From contig QFPK01000006.1 in NCBI GenBank assembly GCA_003248865.1, positions 1 through 64,000 of the forward strand: a DNA stretch of 64,000 bases, given 5' to 3'. A model generated the notes under the pieces. That model was given only the letters and a program-made list of their open reading frames with translations. It was not told where the DNA came from and searched no databases. The position numbers and the translations under genes are program-made. The DNA is from Sphingomonas sp. (lineage in GTDB: Bacteria > Pseudomonadota > Alphaproteobacteria > Sphingomonadales > Sphingomonadaceae). This document shows, in pieces, positions 16,888-25,665 of the stretch; the first letter of the stretch is position 1; each line of letters starts with the position of its first letter.

Positions 16888-17772
16888 ATGAGCATTCTCG
16901 TCAACAGCAACACCAAGGTCATCACCCAGGGCTTCACGGGCAAGCAGGGGACCTTCCATTCCGAAGCCGCCATCGCCTACGGCACCAAGATGGTCGGCGG
17001 CGTGGCCCCGGGGAAGGGCGGACAGACCCACATCGGCCTGCCCGTGTTCGACACCGTGCTGGAAGCCCGGGAAAAGACCGGCGCCGACGCGTCCGTGGTC
17101 TATGTCCCGCCGTTCGGCGCGGCTGACGCTATCCTGGAAGCGATCGCGGCGGAAATCCCGCTGATCATCTGCATCACCGAAGGCATTCCGGTGCTGGACA
17201 TGGTGCCCGTGAAGCGCGCGCTGCAAGGCTCCAAGTCGCGCCTCATCGGCCCGAACTGCCCCGGCGTGCTCACCCCGAACGAGTGCAAGATCGGCATCAT
17301 GCCGGGCTCCATATTCTCGAAGGGTTCGGTCGGCGTCGTGTCGCGCTCGGGCACGCTGACCTATGAAGCCGTGTTCCAGACAACCAACGAAGGCCTGGGC
17401 CAGACGACGGCCGTCGGCATCGGCGGTGACCCGGTCAACGGCACCAATTTCATCGACATGCTGGAACTGTTCCTGGCCGACGACGCCACCCAGTCCATCA
17501 TCATGATCGGCGAAATCGGCGGCTCGGCGGAAGAAGAAGCCGCCCAGTTCCTGCGCGACGAAGCCAAGCGCGGCCGCAAGAAGCCGATGGTCGGCTTCAT
17601 CGCGGGCACCACGGCGCCTCCGGGCCGCCGCATGGGCCATGCCGGCGCTATCGTGTCGGGCGGCCAGGGCAAGGCGGAAGACAAGATTGCGGCCATGGAA
17701 GCGGCCGGAATCCGCGTCAGCCCCAGCCCCTCCGAACTCGGCCGCACGCTGAAGGAAGTGCTGAAGGGCTGA
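16888..17772 (+). CDS. sucD: Succinyl-CoA synthetase alpha subunit
   Basis: The 294-residue protein has the CoA-binding Rossmann domain (TQGFTGKQGTFHSEAAIAYGTKMVGG), the IGPNCPGVLTPNECKIGIMPG segment, and the phospho-His motif GHAGAIVSGGQGKAE near the C-terminus. It carries the phosphohistidine intermediate of succinyl-CoA synthetase. A strong hairpin follows its stop (17788-17819). Confidence 0.97.
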   Translation: MSILVNSNTKVITQGFTGKQGTFHSEAAIAYGTKMVGGVAPGKGGQTHIGLPVFDTVLEAREKTGADASVVYVPPFGAADAILEAIAAEIPLIICITEGIPVLDMVPVKRALQGSKSRLIGPNCPGVLTPNECKIGIMPGSIFSKGSVGVVSRSGTLTYEAVFQTTNEGLGQTTAVGIGGDPVNGTNFIDMLELFLADDATQSIIMIGEIGGSAEEEAAQFLRDEAKRGRKKPMVGFIAGTTAPPGRRMGHAGAIVSGGQGKAEDKIAAMEAAGIRVSPSPSELGRTLKEVLKG

Positions 17773-17787
17773 ACCACGACGCCCCTG

Positions 17788-17819
17788 TTTTCCGGCCGGT
17801 TGCCGTGCCGGCCGGAAAA
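17788..17819. terminator. Strong hairpin after sucD
   Basis: The arms TTTTCCGGCCGG and CCGGCCGGAAAA form a 12-bp stem with an 8-base loop (TTGCCGTG), 15 bp after the sucD stop. There is no T-run after the stem on the plus strand, so it may be a partial terminator or an mRNA-stabilising element that sets different levels of sucCD and sucAB. Confidence 0.6.
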
Positions 17820-17837
17820 ATCAGGGCAACTTTGGTC

Positions 17838-17849
17838 GCATGGCAGCCA
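17838..17849. promoter_or_regulatory. GCATGGC(A)GCCA motif copy, upstream of sucA
   Basis: This is a one-mismatch copy of the intergenic 12-mer. The change makes the palindrome CATGGCAGCCATG (17839-17851). It ends 100 bp before the sucA start, nearly the same distance as the copy before sdhC (104 bp). Confidence 0.5.
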
Positions 17850-17863
17850 TGATGGTGGCGTAA

Positions 17864-17890
17864 GCGGTTGAGGAACAAGTCCTCAGCCGC
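17864..17890 (+). promoter_or_regulatory. sucA leader hairpin
   Basis: The arms GCGGTTGAGGA and TCCTCAGCCGC pair over 11 bp (one G-U) around the loop ACAAG, 59 bp before the sucA ATG. The left arm contains GAGGA, a Shine-Dalgarno-like sequence, but it is too far from the start to be the ribosome site. It may be a leader control element. Between it and the start lies a direct repeat of GGTGATTT. Confidence 0.4.
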
Positions 17891-17949
17891 TATCTGCGGG
17901 TTTAGAAGGCCCTTGATGGTGATTTGGGCCCCTAAAGGTGATTTGAAAG

Positions 17950-20793
17950 ATGCAAGACGAGCAGGGATTCCCCGACACCCTGCCACGCCCGAGCTGGGCG
18001 CGGCCGAACTGGCCCATCACTCCGGATGACGAGCTGACGCTGTCGCTGGACGCCGGCCTGCCGGGCAAGGCGGCCGCCGCCGTCGCCAAGGCAGCCGGAA
18101 AGCCCGCCCCCGCAGTCGGTTCCGGCGAAGCCCGCCGCGCCGCCGACGACACGGTGAAGGCGACGATGCTGATCCGCACCTATCGGGTGCGCGGCCATCT
18201 GGCAGCCAATCTCGACCCGCTCGGCCTTGCCGACCGCCCGATGCCGGCCGACCTTACGCCCGAATATCACGGCCTCACCGATCCTGAGCGCACCGTCTAT
18301 ATCGGCGGCCTGTTCGGCGGGCTGGAAACCGTGAAGGTCGGCGAGCTGGTCGATATCCTGCGTCGCAACTACTGCGGCCATGTCGGCCTCGAATATATGC
18401 ACATCAACGATGTGGAAGAACGCCGCTTCCTGCAGGAACGCTTCGAGGGCCGCGACAAGGAGATCCAGTTCACGCCCGAAGGCAAGAAGGCGATCCTGAA
18501 CAAGCTGATCGAGGCGGAGCAGTTCGAACGCTTCCTCGCCCGCAAATATGTCGGCACCAAGCGCTTCGGCCTTGAAGGCGGCGAAGCGGCGATCCCGGCG
18601 CTTGAATCCATCATCAAGGTCGGCGGCGCGCACGGCGTGAACGAGATCGTGATCGGCATGCCGCACCGCGGCCGCCTGAACGTGCTCGCGAACGTGATGC
18701 GCAAGCCCTATCGCACCATCTTCCACGAATTCTCCGGCGGCTCGTCCAACCCGGAAGATGTCGGCGGCTCGGGCGACGTGAAATATCACCTCGGCGCTTC
18801 CACCGACCGCGAGTTCGACGGCAATCATGTCCACCTGTCGCTGGCGCCGAACCCCTCCCACCTCGAAGCGGTGAACCCGGTCGTGCTGGGCAAGGCGCGC
18901 GCGGCCCAACGGCTTCGGGGCGCAGGCCTCACGTCCCCCACATGGTCCAGCCTGCAGAACCAGGTGCTGCCCGTGCTGCTGCACGGCGATGCCGCCTTCG
19001 CAGGGCAGGGCATCGTCGCGGAATGCCTCGGCTTCTCCGGCGTGCGCGGCTATTCCTCGGGCGGGACGATCCATTTCATCGTCAACAACCAGGTGGGCTT
19101 CACGACGTCGCCGGCCTTCGCCCGCTCCAGCCCTTACCCGTCCGACGTGGCGAAGCTGGTGCAGGCGCCGATCTTCCACGTCTATGGCGACGATCCGGAA
19201 GCCGTCACCTTCGCCACCAAGGTCGCAACGGAATTCCGCCAGACCTTCCACCGCGACGTGGTGATCGACATGTGGTGCTATCGCCGCTTCGGCCACAACG
19301 AAAGCGATGAGCCGTCCTTCACGCAGCCGCTGATGTACGCCAGGATCCGCGATCACAAGTCGGTCGCGACGCTCTACAGCGAGCGGCTGGTGGCTGAGGG
19401 CCAGGTGACGCAAGCCGATGTGGCTGCGATGGAAACCGCCTTCATCGATCGGCTGGAGGCTGACTTCGCTGCAGCTTCCAACTTCCGCGCAGACAAGGCC
19501 GACTGGTTCGGTGGCCGCTGGATGGGCCTGCACCAACCGGCTGATCCAGTCACCGCCCGCCGCTCGGCGGAAACCGGTGTTGCGGTCGAACAGTTGAAGG
19601 CGATCGCCTACAAGCTGCACACCGTGCCGGAGGGGGTCACCATCCACCGCACGCTGGATCGCGTCATCAAGGCGCGTGAAGCAACGGTCACGGCGGGCGA
19701 AGGCCTGGACTGGGCGACGGCGGAAAGCCTCGCCTTCGCTACCCTGGTCACCCAGCAGCCGGAAGCCTACAGCGTCCGTCTGTCCGGTCAGGACAGCGGC
19801 CGCGGCACCTTCTCGCAGCGCCATGCCGTCTGGGTCGACCAGAATTCGGGTCAGAAATATATCCCGCTCAACAATCTGGGCGGCGATTTCGAGGTGTATG
19901 ACAGCCCGCTGTCCGAATTCGGCGTGCTGGGCTTCGAATATGGCTATGCCATGGCCGATCCGCGCAAGCTGGTGCTGTGGGAAGCGCAGTTCGGCGATTT
20001 CGCCAACGGCGCGCAGGTCATCATCGACCAGTTCATCGCCTCGGGCGAAGCCAAGTGGCTGCGCGCCAACGGGCTGGTGATGCTGCTGCCGCACGGTTAC
20101 GAAGGGCAGGGGCCTGAACATAGTTCGGCCCGTCTGGAACGCTATCTCCAGCTCTGCGCAGAAGATAACATCCAGGTCGCCAACTGCACCACGCCGGCGA
20201 ACTATTTCCACATCCTCAGGCGGCAGATGCTGCGGCCATTCCGCAAGCCGCTCATCATCATGACGCCGAAGTCGCTGCTGCGCCACAAGCGCGCCGTGTC
20301 GTCGCTGGCGGACATGGGTGAGGGCTCCAGCTTCCACCGCTGCCTGAACGACCTCACCCCGGCCGATCCGTCGAAGGTGAAGCGGCTGATCCTGTGCTCG
20401 GGCAAGGTCTATTACGACCTCGCCGACGAGCGCGACGCGCAAGGGCGCGACGATGTCTACATCCTGCGGGTGGAACAGCTCTATCCGTTCCCCGGCGATG
20501 TCATCGCGGACTATGTGAAGAGCTTCCCGAAGCTCGAGACCGTGGTCTGGTGCCAGGAAGAGCCGAAGAACGCCGGCAGCTGGACCTTCGTCGATCCGCT
20601 GATCGAGGATGCCATCGGGCGCCGCGCCGTCTATGCCGGCCGCGCGGCTGCCGCCGCCACGGCCACCGGCCTTGCCCGCCGCCATGCGGCCGAACAGGCC
20701 AAGCTCATTCACGAAGCGCTGGGAGAGGACAAGAAGGCGGTTCGCGCCGCCATCCGCTCCAGCCTGAAATCCAGCGGCAAGAAGGCCGCCTGA
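17950..20793 (+). CDS. sucA: 2-oxoglutarate dehydrogenase E1 component
   Basis: The 947-residue thiamine-diphosphate enzyme decarboxylates 2-oxoglutarate and reductively succinylates the E2 lipoyl group. Marks include IGMPHRGRLNVLANVMRKP, GDVKYHLG, LAPNPSHLEAVNPVVLGKARA, the ThDP/Mg segment IVNNQVGFTTSP, and YGYAMADPRKLVLWEAQFGDFANGAQ. The N-terminal DxxFPDTLPRPSW-like segment is the E2-binding region. It opens sucA-sucB-lpdA after a 177-bp leader with several structured elements. Confidence 0.97.
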   Translation: MQDEQGFPDTLPRPSWARPNWPITPDDELTLSLDAGLPGKAAAAVAKAAGKPAPAVGSGEARRAADDTVKATMLIRTYRVRGHLAANLDPLGLADRPMPADLTPEYHGLTDPERTVYIGGLFGGLETVKVGELVDILRRNYCGHVGLEYMHINDVEERRFLQERFEGRDKEIQFTPEGKKAILNKLIEAEQFERFLARKYVGTKRFGLEGGEAAIPALESIIKVGGAHGVNEIVIGMPHRGRLNVLANVMRKPYRTIFHEFSGGSSNPEDVGGSGDVKYHLGASTDREFDGNHVHLSLAPNPSHLEAVNPVVLGKARAAQRLRGAGLTSPTWSSLQNQVLPVLLHGDAAFAGQGIVAECLGFSGVRGYSSGGTIHFIVNNQVGFTTSPAFARSSPYPSDVAKLVQAPIFHVYGDDPEAVTFATKVATEFRQTFHRDVVIDMWCYRRFGHNESDEPSFTQPLMYARIRDHKSVATLYSERLVAEGQVTQADVAAMETAFIDRLEADFAAASNFRADKADWFGGRWMGLHQPADPVTARRSAETGVAVEQLKAIAYKLHTVPEGVTIHRTLDRVIKAREATVTAGEGLDWATAESLAFATLVTQQPEAYSVRLSGQDSGRGTFSQRHAVWVDQNSGQKYIPLNNLGGDFEVYDSPLSEFGVLGFEYGYAMADPRKLVLWEAQFGDFANGAQVIIDQFIASGEAKWLRANGLVMLLPHGYEGQGPEHSSARLERYLQLCAEDNIQVANCTTPANYFHILRRQMLRPFRKPLIIMTPKSLLRHKRAVSSLADMGEGSSFHRCLNDLTPADPSKVKRLILCSGKVYYDLADERDAQGRDDVYILRVEQLYPFPGDVIADYVKSFPKLETVVWCQEEPKNAGSWTFVDPLIEDAIGRRAVYAGRAAAAATATGLARRHAAEQAKLIHEALGEDKKAVRAAIRSSLKSSGKKAA

Positions 20794-20803
20794 GGGGACG
20801 ACA

Positions 20804-22051
20804 ATGGACGTTGTGATTCCGGCGCTCGGCGAGAGCGTCACCGAAGCGACCATCGGCCAGTGGCTGAAGAAGGTGGGTGATGCGGTGAAGGCCGACGAGC
20901 CGATCGTCAGCCTGGAAACCGACAAGGTCGCGGTGGAAGTGAATGCGCCCGCCGCCGGCGTGCTGACCGAGCTGAAGTTCAAGGAAGGTGACACCGTCAC
21001 CGTCGGCGCCGTGATCGCGTCGCTGGAAGCGGGTGCCGCCGGCGCTGCGGCTCCGGCCCCTGCAGCGGCCGCGCCGGCTCCTGCGCCCGCAACCGCTGCG
21101 CCGGCTCCCGCCGCTGCTGCGCCCGCACCGGCTCCTGCTGCTGCGCCCTCGGCAACACCGTCGGCCTATGAAGCCATCGCCCCGGCTGTGCGCGTGCTCA
21201 TCGAAACCTACAATCTCGATCCCGCCAGCATCACCGGCACCGGCAAGGATGCCCGCCTGACCAAGGGCGACGTGCTGGCCGCCATCGAAGCCGGCACCGC
21301 CAAGGTGATCGGCGCCGCCGCCCCGGCAGCCGCTGCTGCGCCCGTGGCCGCCCGCACCGAAGAGCGTGTCCGCATGACGCGCCTCAGGCAGACCATCGCG
21401 CGCCGCCTGAAGGAAGCGCAGAACACGGCCGCCATGCTCACCACGTTCAACGACGTGGACATGACGGCGGTGATGGACGCCCGCAACCGCTACAAGGATG
21501 CGTTCGAAAAGAAGCATGGCGTCCGCCTCGGCTTCATGTCCTTCTTCGTGAAGGCCTGCGCGCTGGCTGCCAAGGACGTGCCCAGCGTCAACGCCCGCAT
21601 CGAAGGTGACGAGATCATCTTCCACAACTATTTCGACGTCGGCGTGGCAGTGTCCTCGCCCGGCGGCCTGGTGGTTCCCATCCTGAAGAACGCGAACGCC
21701 AAGAGCTTCGCCGAGATCGAGCTGGAAATCGCCGACTTCGGCAAGCGCGCGCGTGACGGCAAGCTGAAGATGGACGAGATGCAGGGCGGCACCTTCACCA
21801 TCTCCAACGGTGGTGTGTTCGGCAGCCTGATGTCCACGCCGATCATCAACCCGCCGCAATCCGGCGTGCTCGGCATGCACCGGATCGAGGATCGCCCGGT
21901 CGTGGTGAAAGGGCAGATCGTGATCCGCCCGATGATGTATCTGGCGCTCAGCTATGACCACCGCCTGATCGATGGTCGCGAAGCGGTCACCTATCTGGTG
22001 CGCATCAAGGAAGCGCTGGAAGATCCCACGCGCCTCGTCATCGATCTCTGA
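20804..22051 (+). CDS. sucB: 2-oxoglutarate dehydrogenase E2 component (dihydrolipoyl succinyltransferase)
   Basis: The 415-residue E2 has one lipoyl domain with the attachment Lys41 in ETDKVAVEV, a long Ala/Pro-rich flexible linker (about 76-122), a peripheral-subunit-binding domain (APAVRVLIETYNLDPASITGTGKDARLTKGDVLAAIE), a second Ala-rich linker, and the catalytic trimer-forming domain ending LSYDHRLIDGREAVTYLVRIK with the active His and Asp. It lies 10 bp after sucA. Confidence 0.97.
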   Translation: MDVVIPALGESVTEATIGQWLKKVGDAVKADEPIVSLETDKVAVEVNAPAAGVLTELKFKEGDTVTVGAVIASLEAGAAGAAAPAPAAAAPAPAPATAAPAPAAAAPAPAPAAAPSATPSAYEAIAPAVRVLIETYNLDPASITGTGKDARLTKGDVLAAIEAGTAKVIGAAAPAAAAAPVAARTEERVRMTRLRQTIARRLKEAQNTAAMLTTFNDVDMTAVMDARNRYKDAFEKKHGVRLGFMSFFVKACALAAKDVPSVNARIEGDEIIFHNYFDVGVAVSSPGGLVVPILKNANAKSFAEIELEIADFGKRARDGKLKMDEMQGGTFTISNGGVFGSLMSTPIINPPQSGVLGMHRIEDRPVVVKGQIVIRPMMYLALSYDHRLIDGREAVTYLVRIKEALEDPTRLVIDL

Positions 22052-22057
22052 TTTTCC

Positions 22058-22085
22058 TGCCGCCGTATCTGAAGGTGCGGCGGCA
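22058..22085 (+). promoter_or_regulatory. Intercistronic hairpin between sucB and lpdA
   Basis: TGCCGCCG and CGGCGGCA pair with a 12-base loop within the 61-bp gap. No T-run follows, so it is more likely an mRNA processing or stability element than a full terminator. Confidence 0.45.
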
Positions 22086-22112
22086 ATCTGTTGAACTGCA
22101 AGGACAAGTAAA

Positions 22113-23504
22113 ATGGCCGACTATGACGTGATCGTGATCGGCGCTGGCCCCGGCGGCTATGTCGCTGCCATTCGCGCCGCGCAGAACGGCCTGAAGACGG
22201 CCTGTGTCGAATCCCGCGAAACGCTGGGTGGCACCTGCCTCAACATCGGCTGCATCCCGTCCAAGGCGTTGCTGCACGCGTCCGAGCTGTACGAAGAGGT
22301 CTCGGCCGGCCATCTGAAGAAGTTCGGCATCACCGCCAGCGCCAGCATCGATCATGGCGAACTGCTGGCCTCCAAGGACAAGGCCGTGAAGGGCCTGACC
22401 GACGGCGTCGCCTTCCTGTTCAAGAAGAACAAGATCGACTGGCTGAAGGGCCATGCCAGCTTCGAATCGAAGACCAGCATCAAGGTCGGCGATCAGGTCT
22501 ACACCGCGAAGAACATCATTGTCGCCACCGGCTCGTCGGTCACCCCGCTGCCCGGCGCGGATGTCGACAATGACAAGGGCGTCATCGTCGATTCCACCGG
22601 CGCGCTCAGCCTGAAGAAGGTGCCCGGCCACCTCGTCGTCATCGGCGGCGGCGTGATCGGCCTGGAACTCGGCTCGGTCTGGCGCCGCCTCGGCGCCAAG
22701 GTCACTGTCGTCGAATATCTCGACCAGATCCTGCCCGGCATGGACGGCGAAGTGCGCAAGGAATCCGCCAAGCTGCTGAAGAAGCAGGGCGTCGAATTCC
22801 TCACCTCCACCAAGGTCACCTCGGTGAAGACCGGCAAGTCCGGCGCCACGCTCACGCTGGAACCCGCCGCCGGGGGCGAAGCCACCACGCTGGAAGCCGA
22901 TGTGGTGCTGGTTTCCATCGGTCGCCGCCCCAACACCGACGGCCTCGCCATCGAAAAGGCCGGCCTCGAACTCAACAAGCGCGGCCAGATCGAAGTCGAT
23001 CATTATCTCTCCACCGCGGTGCCCGGCATCTGGGCCATTGGCGATGTCACCCCCGGCCCCATGCTCGCCCACAAGGCCGAGGACGAGGGCATTGCGGTCG
23101 CCGACAACATCGCGGGCCTCACCGGCTATGTGAACCATGAGGTGATCCCGTCGGTCGTCTACACCAACCCGGAAATCGCCGGCGTCGGCCTCACGGAAGA
23201 GGCCGCGAAGGAAAAGGGCGAAGTGAAGGTCGGCAAATTCCCGTTCCTGGGCAACAGCCGCGCCAAGGCCAACCAGGATACAGACGGCTTCGTGAAGATC
23301 ATCGCCGACGCCAAGACCGATCGCGTTCTGGGCGTGTGGATCGTCAACACGCTGGCCGGCACGCTGATCGCGGAAGCCGCGCTGGCGATGGAAATGGGCG
23401 CCTCCAGCGAGGATATCGCGCTCACCTGCCACGCCCACCCGACGCACGCCGAGGCGCTGAAGGAAGCTGCCATGGCGGTGACGGGCAAGCCGATCCACAT
23501 CTAA
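22113..23504 (+). CDS. lpdA: Dihydrolipoyl dehydrogenase (E3)
   Basis: The 463-residue flavoprotein has FAD motif VIGAGPGGYVAAIRAAQNG, the redox disulfide Cys42/Cys47 in GGTCLNIGCIPSK, the NAD motif VIGGGVIGLELGSVWRRLG, and the C-terminal dimerisation domain with the catalytic His in CHAHPTHAEALKEA. It reoxidises the E2 dihydrolipoamide. Its place after sucB dedicates it to the 2-oxoglutarate dehydrogenase complex, although it may serve other complexes. Confidence 0.97.
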   Translation: MADYDVIVIGAGPGGYVAAIRAAQNGLKTACVESRETLGGTCLNIGCIPSKALLHASELYEEVSAGHLKKFGITASASIDHGELLASKDKAVKGLTDGVAFLFKKNKIDWLKGHASFESKTSIKVGDQVYTAKNIIVATGSSVTPLPGADVDNDKGVIVDSTGALSLKKVPGHLVVIGGGVIGLELGSVWRRLGAKVTVVEYLDQILPGMDGEVRKESAKLLKKQGVEFLTSTKVTSVKTGKSGATLTLEPAAGGEATTLEADVVLVSIGRRPNTDGLAIEKAGLELNKRGQIEVDHYLSTAVPGIWAIGDVTPGPMLAHKAEDEGIAVADNIAGLTGYVNHEVIPSVVYTNPEIAGVGLTEEAAKEKGEVKVGKFPFLGNSRAKANQDTDGFVKIIADAKTDRVLGVWIVNTLAGTLIAEAALAMEMGASSEDIALTCHAHPTHAEALKEAAMAVTGKPIHI

Positions 23505-23514
23505 GCCCAGCGTC

Positions 23515-24144
23515 GTGGACGCCGAGGCGCTCGACCACCTCCGGCGCGTCTTCCTCGCGCTGGATTTCGTCGGCGTGTTCATCTTCGCCGTCACCGGCGC
23601 GCTGGTCGCTGCCCGCGTGCGGCAGGATTTCGTCACCTGCGCCTTCTTCGCCGGGATGACAGGCATGGGCGGCGGCACCATCCGCGACCTGCTGATCGGT
23701 GCCCCCGTGTTCTGGATGGGCCATGGCTGGTTCATCGCTGTCTGCCTGCTGGCGACACTCGCCGTCTGGGTGCTGCGGACGGACCAATGGCCCGGCAAGC
23801 CGCTGCGCTGGCTCGATGCCGTCGGCCTTTCCGCCTATTGCGCGTTCGGGGCGCTGAAGGCGCTCAGCTACGGGGTCGATCCCGTTCCCGCCGCCGTGAT
23901 GGGCGTCGTCACCGCAACCTTCGGCGGCGTGGTGCGCGATGTCGTCGCCGGCCAGCCCTCCATCCTGATGCAACGCGAAATCTATGTCACAGCCGCCATC
24001 GCCGGCGCGGCGGCCACCGTACTGCTGTCCGCCGGAGGTAACCTCAACGGCTGGATCGCGGGCGGGGCAGGGGCGCTGATCGCCTTCGCCATCCGTGCGG
24101 GCGCCCTCACACGCGGGTGGAAGCTGCCGATCCACCCGGGTTAG
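23515..24144 (+). CDS. Trimeric intracellular cation (TRIC) channel family protein, YadS/YicG-like
   Basis: This 209-residue membrane protein has about seven helices in two similar halves, each with a glycine-rich signature: FAGMTGMGGGTIRDLLIG in the first and TATFGGVVRDVVAGQPSIL in the second. This repeat defines the UPF0126/TRIC family; bacterial members conduct cations or small amino acids such as glycine. It begins with GTG at 23515, 10 bp after lpdA, so it may be co-transcribed, but no metabolic link to lpdA is evident. Confidence 0.88.
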   Translation: MDAEALDHLRRVFLALDFVGVFIFAVTGALVAARVRQDFVTCAFFAGMTGMGGGTIRDLLIGAPVFWMGHGWFIAVCLLATLAVWVLRTDQWPGKPLRWLDAVGLSAYCAFGALKALSYGVDPVPAAVMGVVTATFGGVVRDVVAGQPSILMQREIYVTAAIAGAAATVLLSAGGNLNGWIAGGAGALIAFAIRAGALTRGWKLPIHPG

Positions 24145-24178
24145 GGGCTGGGCGGCTGGGTTTTTTGCCTCCGGCGGG

Positions 24179-24197
24179 CAGGGAAATGATTTCCCTG
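24179..24197. repeat. 19-bp palindrome CAGGGA..TCCCTG, first of a pair
   Basis: CAGGGAAATGATTTCCCTG is a perfect palindrome with one central base, 34 bp after the TRIC gene stop. The matching element at 24345-24363 has the same outer six bases and the same length. Each lies toward the 3' end of one of two convergent genes. Confidence 0.6.
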
Positions 24198-24250
24198 AAC
24201 CCTCTACATTGGCGTTGCGCATTGCTCCGAAGGTGCGCGCGTGACGATGT

Positions 24251-24296
24251 TTGATTGCCTGCGGCGCTGGAACTTGTCGGCGCCGCAGGCAGTCAA
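24251..24296. terminator. Long hairpin in the convergent gap
   Basis: TGCCTGCGGCG (24256-24266) pairs perfectly with CGCCGCAGGCA (24281-24291), and four of five further outer bases also pair. The loop is 14 bases. It lies midway between two convergent genes and probably stops or buffers transcription from both sides. Confidence 0.5.
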
Positions 24297-24344
24297 CTCG
24301 TCCGTCAGCGCAACCTCAACGATTACCCCCCACTAATGTGGGTG

Positions 24345-24363
24345 CAGGGAGGTCACCTCCCTG
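24345..24363. repeat. 19-bp palindrome CAGGGA..TCCCTG, second of a pair
   Basis: CAGGGAGGTCACCTCCCTG is a perfect palindrome with one central base and the same outline as the element at 24179. It precedes a 9-bp hairpin at the APC gene's 3' end. Confidence 0.6.
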
Positions 24364-24369
24364 CCGGGG

Positions 24370-24390
24370 TGAAGGGGCAGAGCCCCTTCA
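24370..24390 (-). terminator. Hairpin overlapping the APC permease stop
   Basis: TGAAGGGGC and GCCCCTTCA form a 9-bp stem with a 3-base loop. The right arm includes the stop codon of the minus-strand permease gene. No T-run follows. Confidence 0.45.
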
Positions 24391-25665
24391 ATCCAGCGTC
24401 GCCGCTCGCCCCCGCCGTGCCAGAAAGAACAGCAGCGTTCCTACCACCACGCTCCCGGCCAGCATCGCCCAGGCGTCGGCCTTGGTCTGGGAAATCGCCC
24501 ACAGGCACAGCGCCGTCGCGATCAGCAGCGCCAGCGAAAGCCCCAGCGGCGGCAGTGCGGGTTCCCCGGCATCGCGGCGCAGCTTGGGCAGGCTGGCATA
24601 AACCATCAGGAACAGCACCAGCCGCGCGACTGTTCCGACGACCGCCAGCCAGACGAAGCTCCCCGTCAGCGCCAGCAACAGCGCGGCGGCGCCGAAGGCG
24701 AGGATGGCGTTGGCAGGTGTGCCGAACGCGGCCGAGACGCGGCCGAACCAGCCCGGCAGCACCTTCTGTTCGGCCATGGCAAACAGGATTCGCGGGGTGG
24801 AGAGCAGGTTGGTGTGAAGGTTGCCCGCCAGTGAGCACAGCGCGGCGAGCGTGATCGCGGTGGCGCCCGCCGTTCCCGCAATGGCGGCGCCGAAGGCGAT
24901 CATCGGCGCCTCTTCACTCAGCGGCGGGTCCACTGCCAGGAAGGCGAACTGGATCAACATGAAGAAGGCGCTGGTCATCAGCAGGGTCAGCAGCAGCGCG
25001 CGCGGGATGGTGCGCTTGGGGTCACGGGTCTCGCCGGCAGGCACTAGCACGCTTTCGAACCCGACAAAGGCATAGAGCAGGATCAGCGCGCTTGCTTCCA
25101 CTTCGCTGAGCGGCGGGAACGGCCCAGGCGGCGGCAGCGCGCCACCCAGCATCAGCAGCGCCAGCACCGCGAGCGCAAGCAGCGGCGCGACTTTCAACAC
25201 GGAGACCAGCATCAGCAGCCGCATGGACTGCTTCACCCCGGCGACATTGGCGGCCATCAGGCTGCCCACCAGCAACAGGATCACCACCGCCGTGGCGACC
25301 GGCCCGGAAAGGCCCGGCACCAGCCCGGAGAGATAGGATGCGAACACATTGGCATTGGCCGCCAGCGCCGTCAGCTTGCCCAGCGTGAACAGCCAGCCGG
25401 CCTGAAATCCGGCGAAAGGCCCGAACGCGCTGCCGACATAGGCCGCAGGTCCGCCGCTGATGTCGAAACGCGCGGCGGCAGCGGCGAGAGGCAGCACCAT
25501 CAGCAGCATGATGAGCCCGAACAGCGGGAACAGCCACGGCCCGAACGGTCCGAATGCCTGATGCACCAGGCCGGGCAGCATGAAGATGCCCGCGCCGACG
25601 ATGCCGTTGAAGGTGATCAGCGCGGCGCCCAGCGGGCCGATCCCGCGTTTCAGCCCCTCAGTCAA
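24388..25665 (-). CDS. APC-family amino acid permease
   Basis: This 425-residue polytopic protein has about 12 helices. The APC superfamily signature is clear in helix 1 (ITFNGIVGAGIFMLPGLV), the unwound substrate-binding Gly-rich turn, and helix 6 (LILLYAFVGFESVLVPAGETRDPKRTIPRAL). It should carry an amino acid or amine with H+ or by exchange; specificity cannot be read. The only usable start is a TTG at 25665, because the frame closes at 25680; this start overlaps the sppA 3' end by 8 bp. Confidence 0.85.
   Translation of the reverse strand: MTEGLKRGIGPLGAALITFNGIVGAGIFMLPGLVHQAFGPFGPWLFPLFGLIMLLMVLPLAAAAARFDISGGPAAYVGSAFGPFAGFQAGWLFTLGKLTALAANANVFASYLSGLVPGLSGPVATAVVILLLVGSLMAANVAGVKQSMRLLMLVSVLKVAPLLALAVLALLMLGGALPPPGPFPPLSEVEASALILLYAFVGFESVLVPAGETRDPKRTIPRALLLTLLMTSAFFMLIQFAFLAVDPPLSEEAPMIAFGAAIAGTAGATAITLAALCSLAGNLHTNLLSTPRILFAMAEQKVLPGWFGRVSAAFGTPANAILAFGAAALLLALTGSFVWLAVVGTVARLVLFLMVYASLPKLRRDAGEPALPPLGLSLALLIATALCLWAISQTKADAWAMLAGSVVVGTLLFFLARRGRAATLD

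Noticed and set aside
17932..21000. Open frame of about 1020 codons antisense to sucA
   Set aside because: It mirrors the third-codon-position GC bias of sucA, has no domain, and its composition is that of an antisense frame. sucA is unambiguous.
22038..23798. Open frame of about 585 codons antisense to lpdA
   Set aside because: Same reason: it is the shadow of a certain enzyme gene in G+C-rich DNA.
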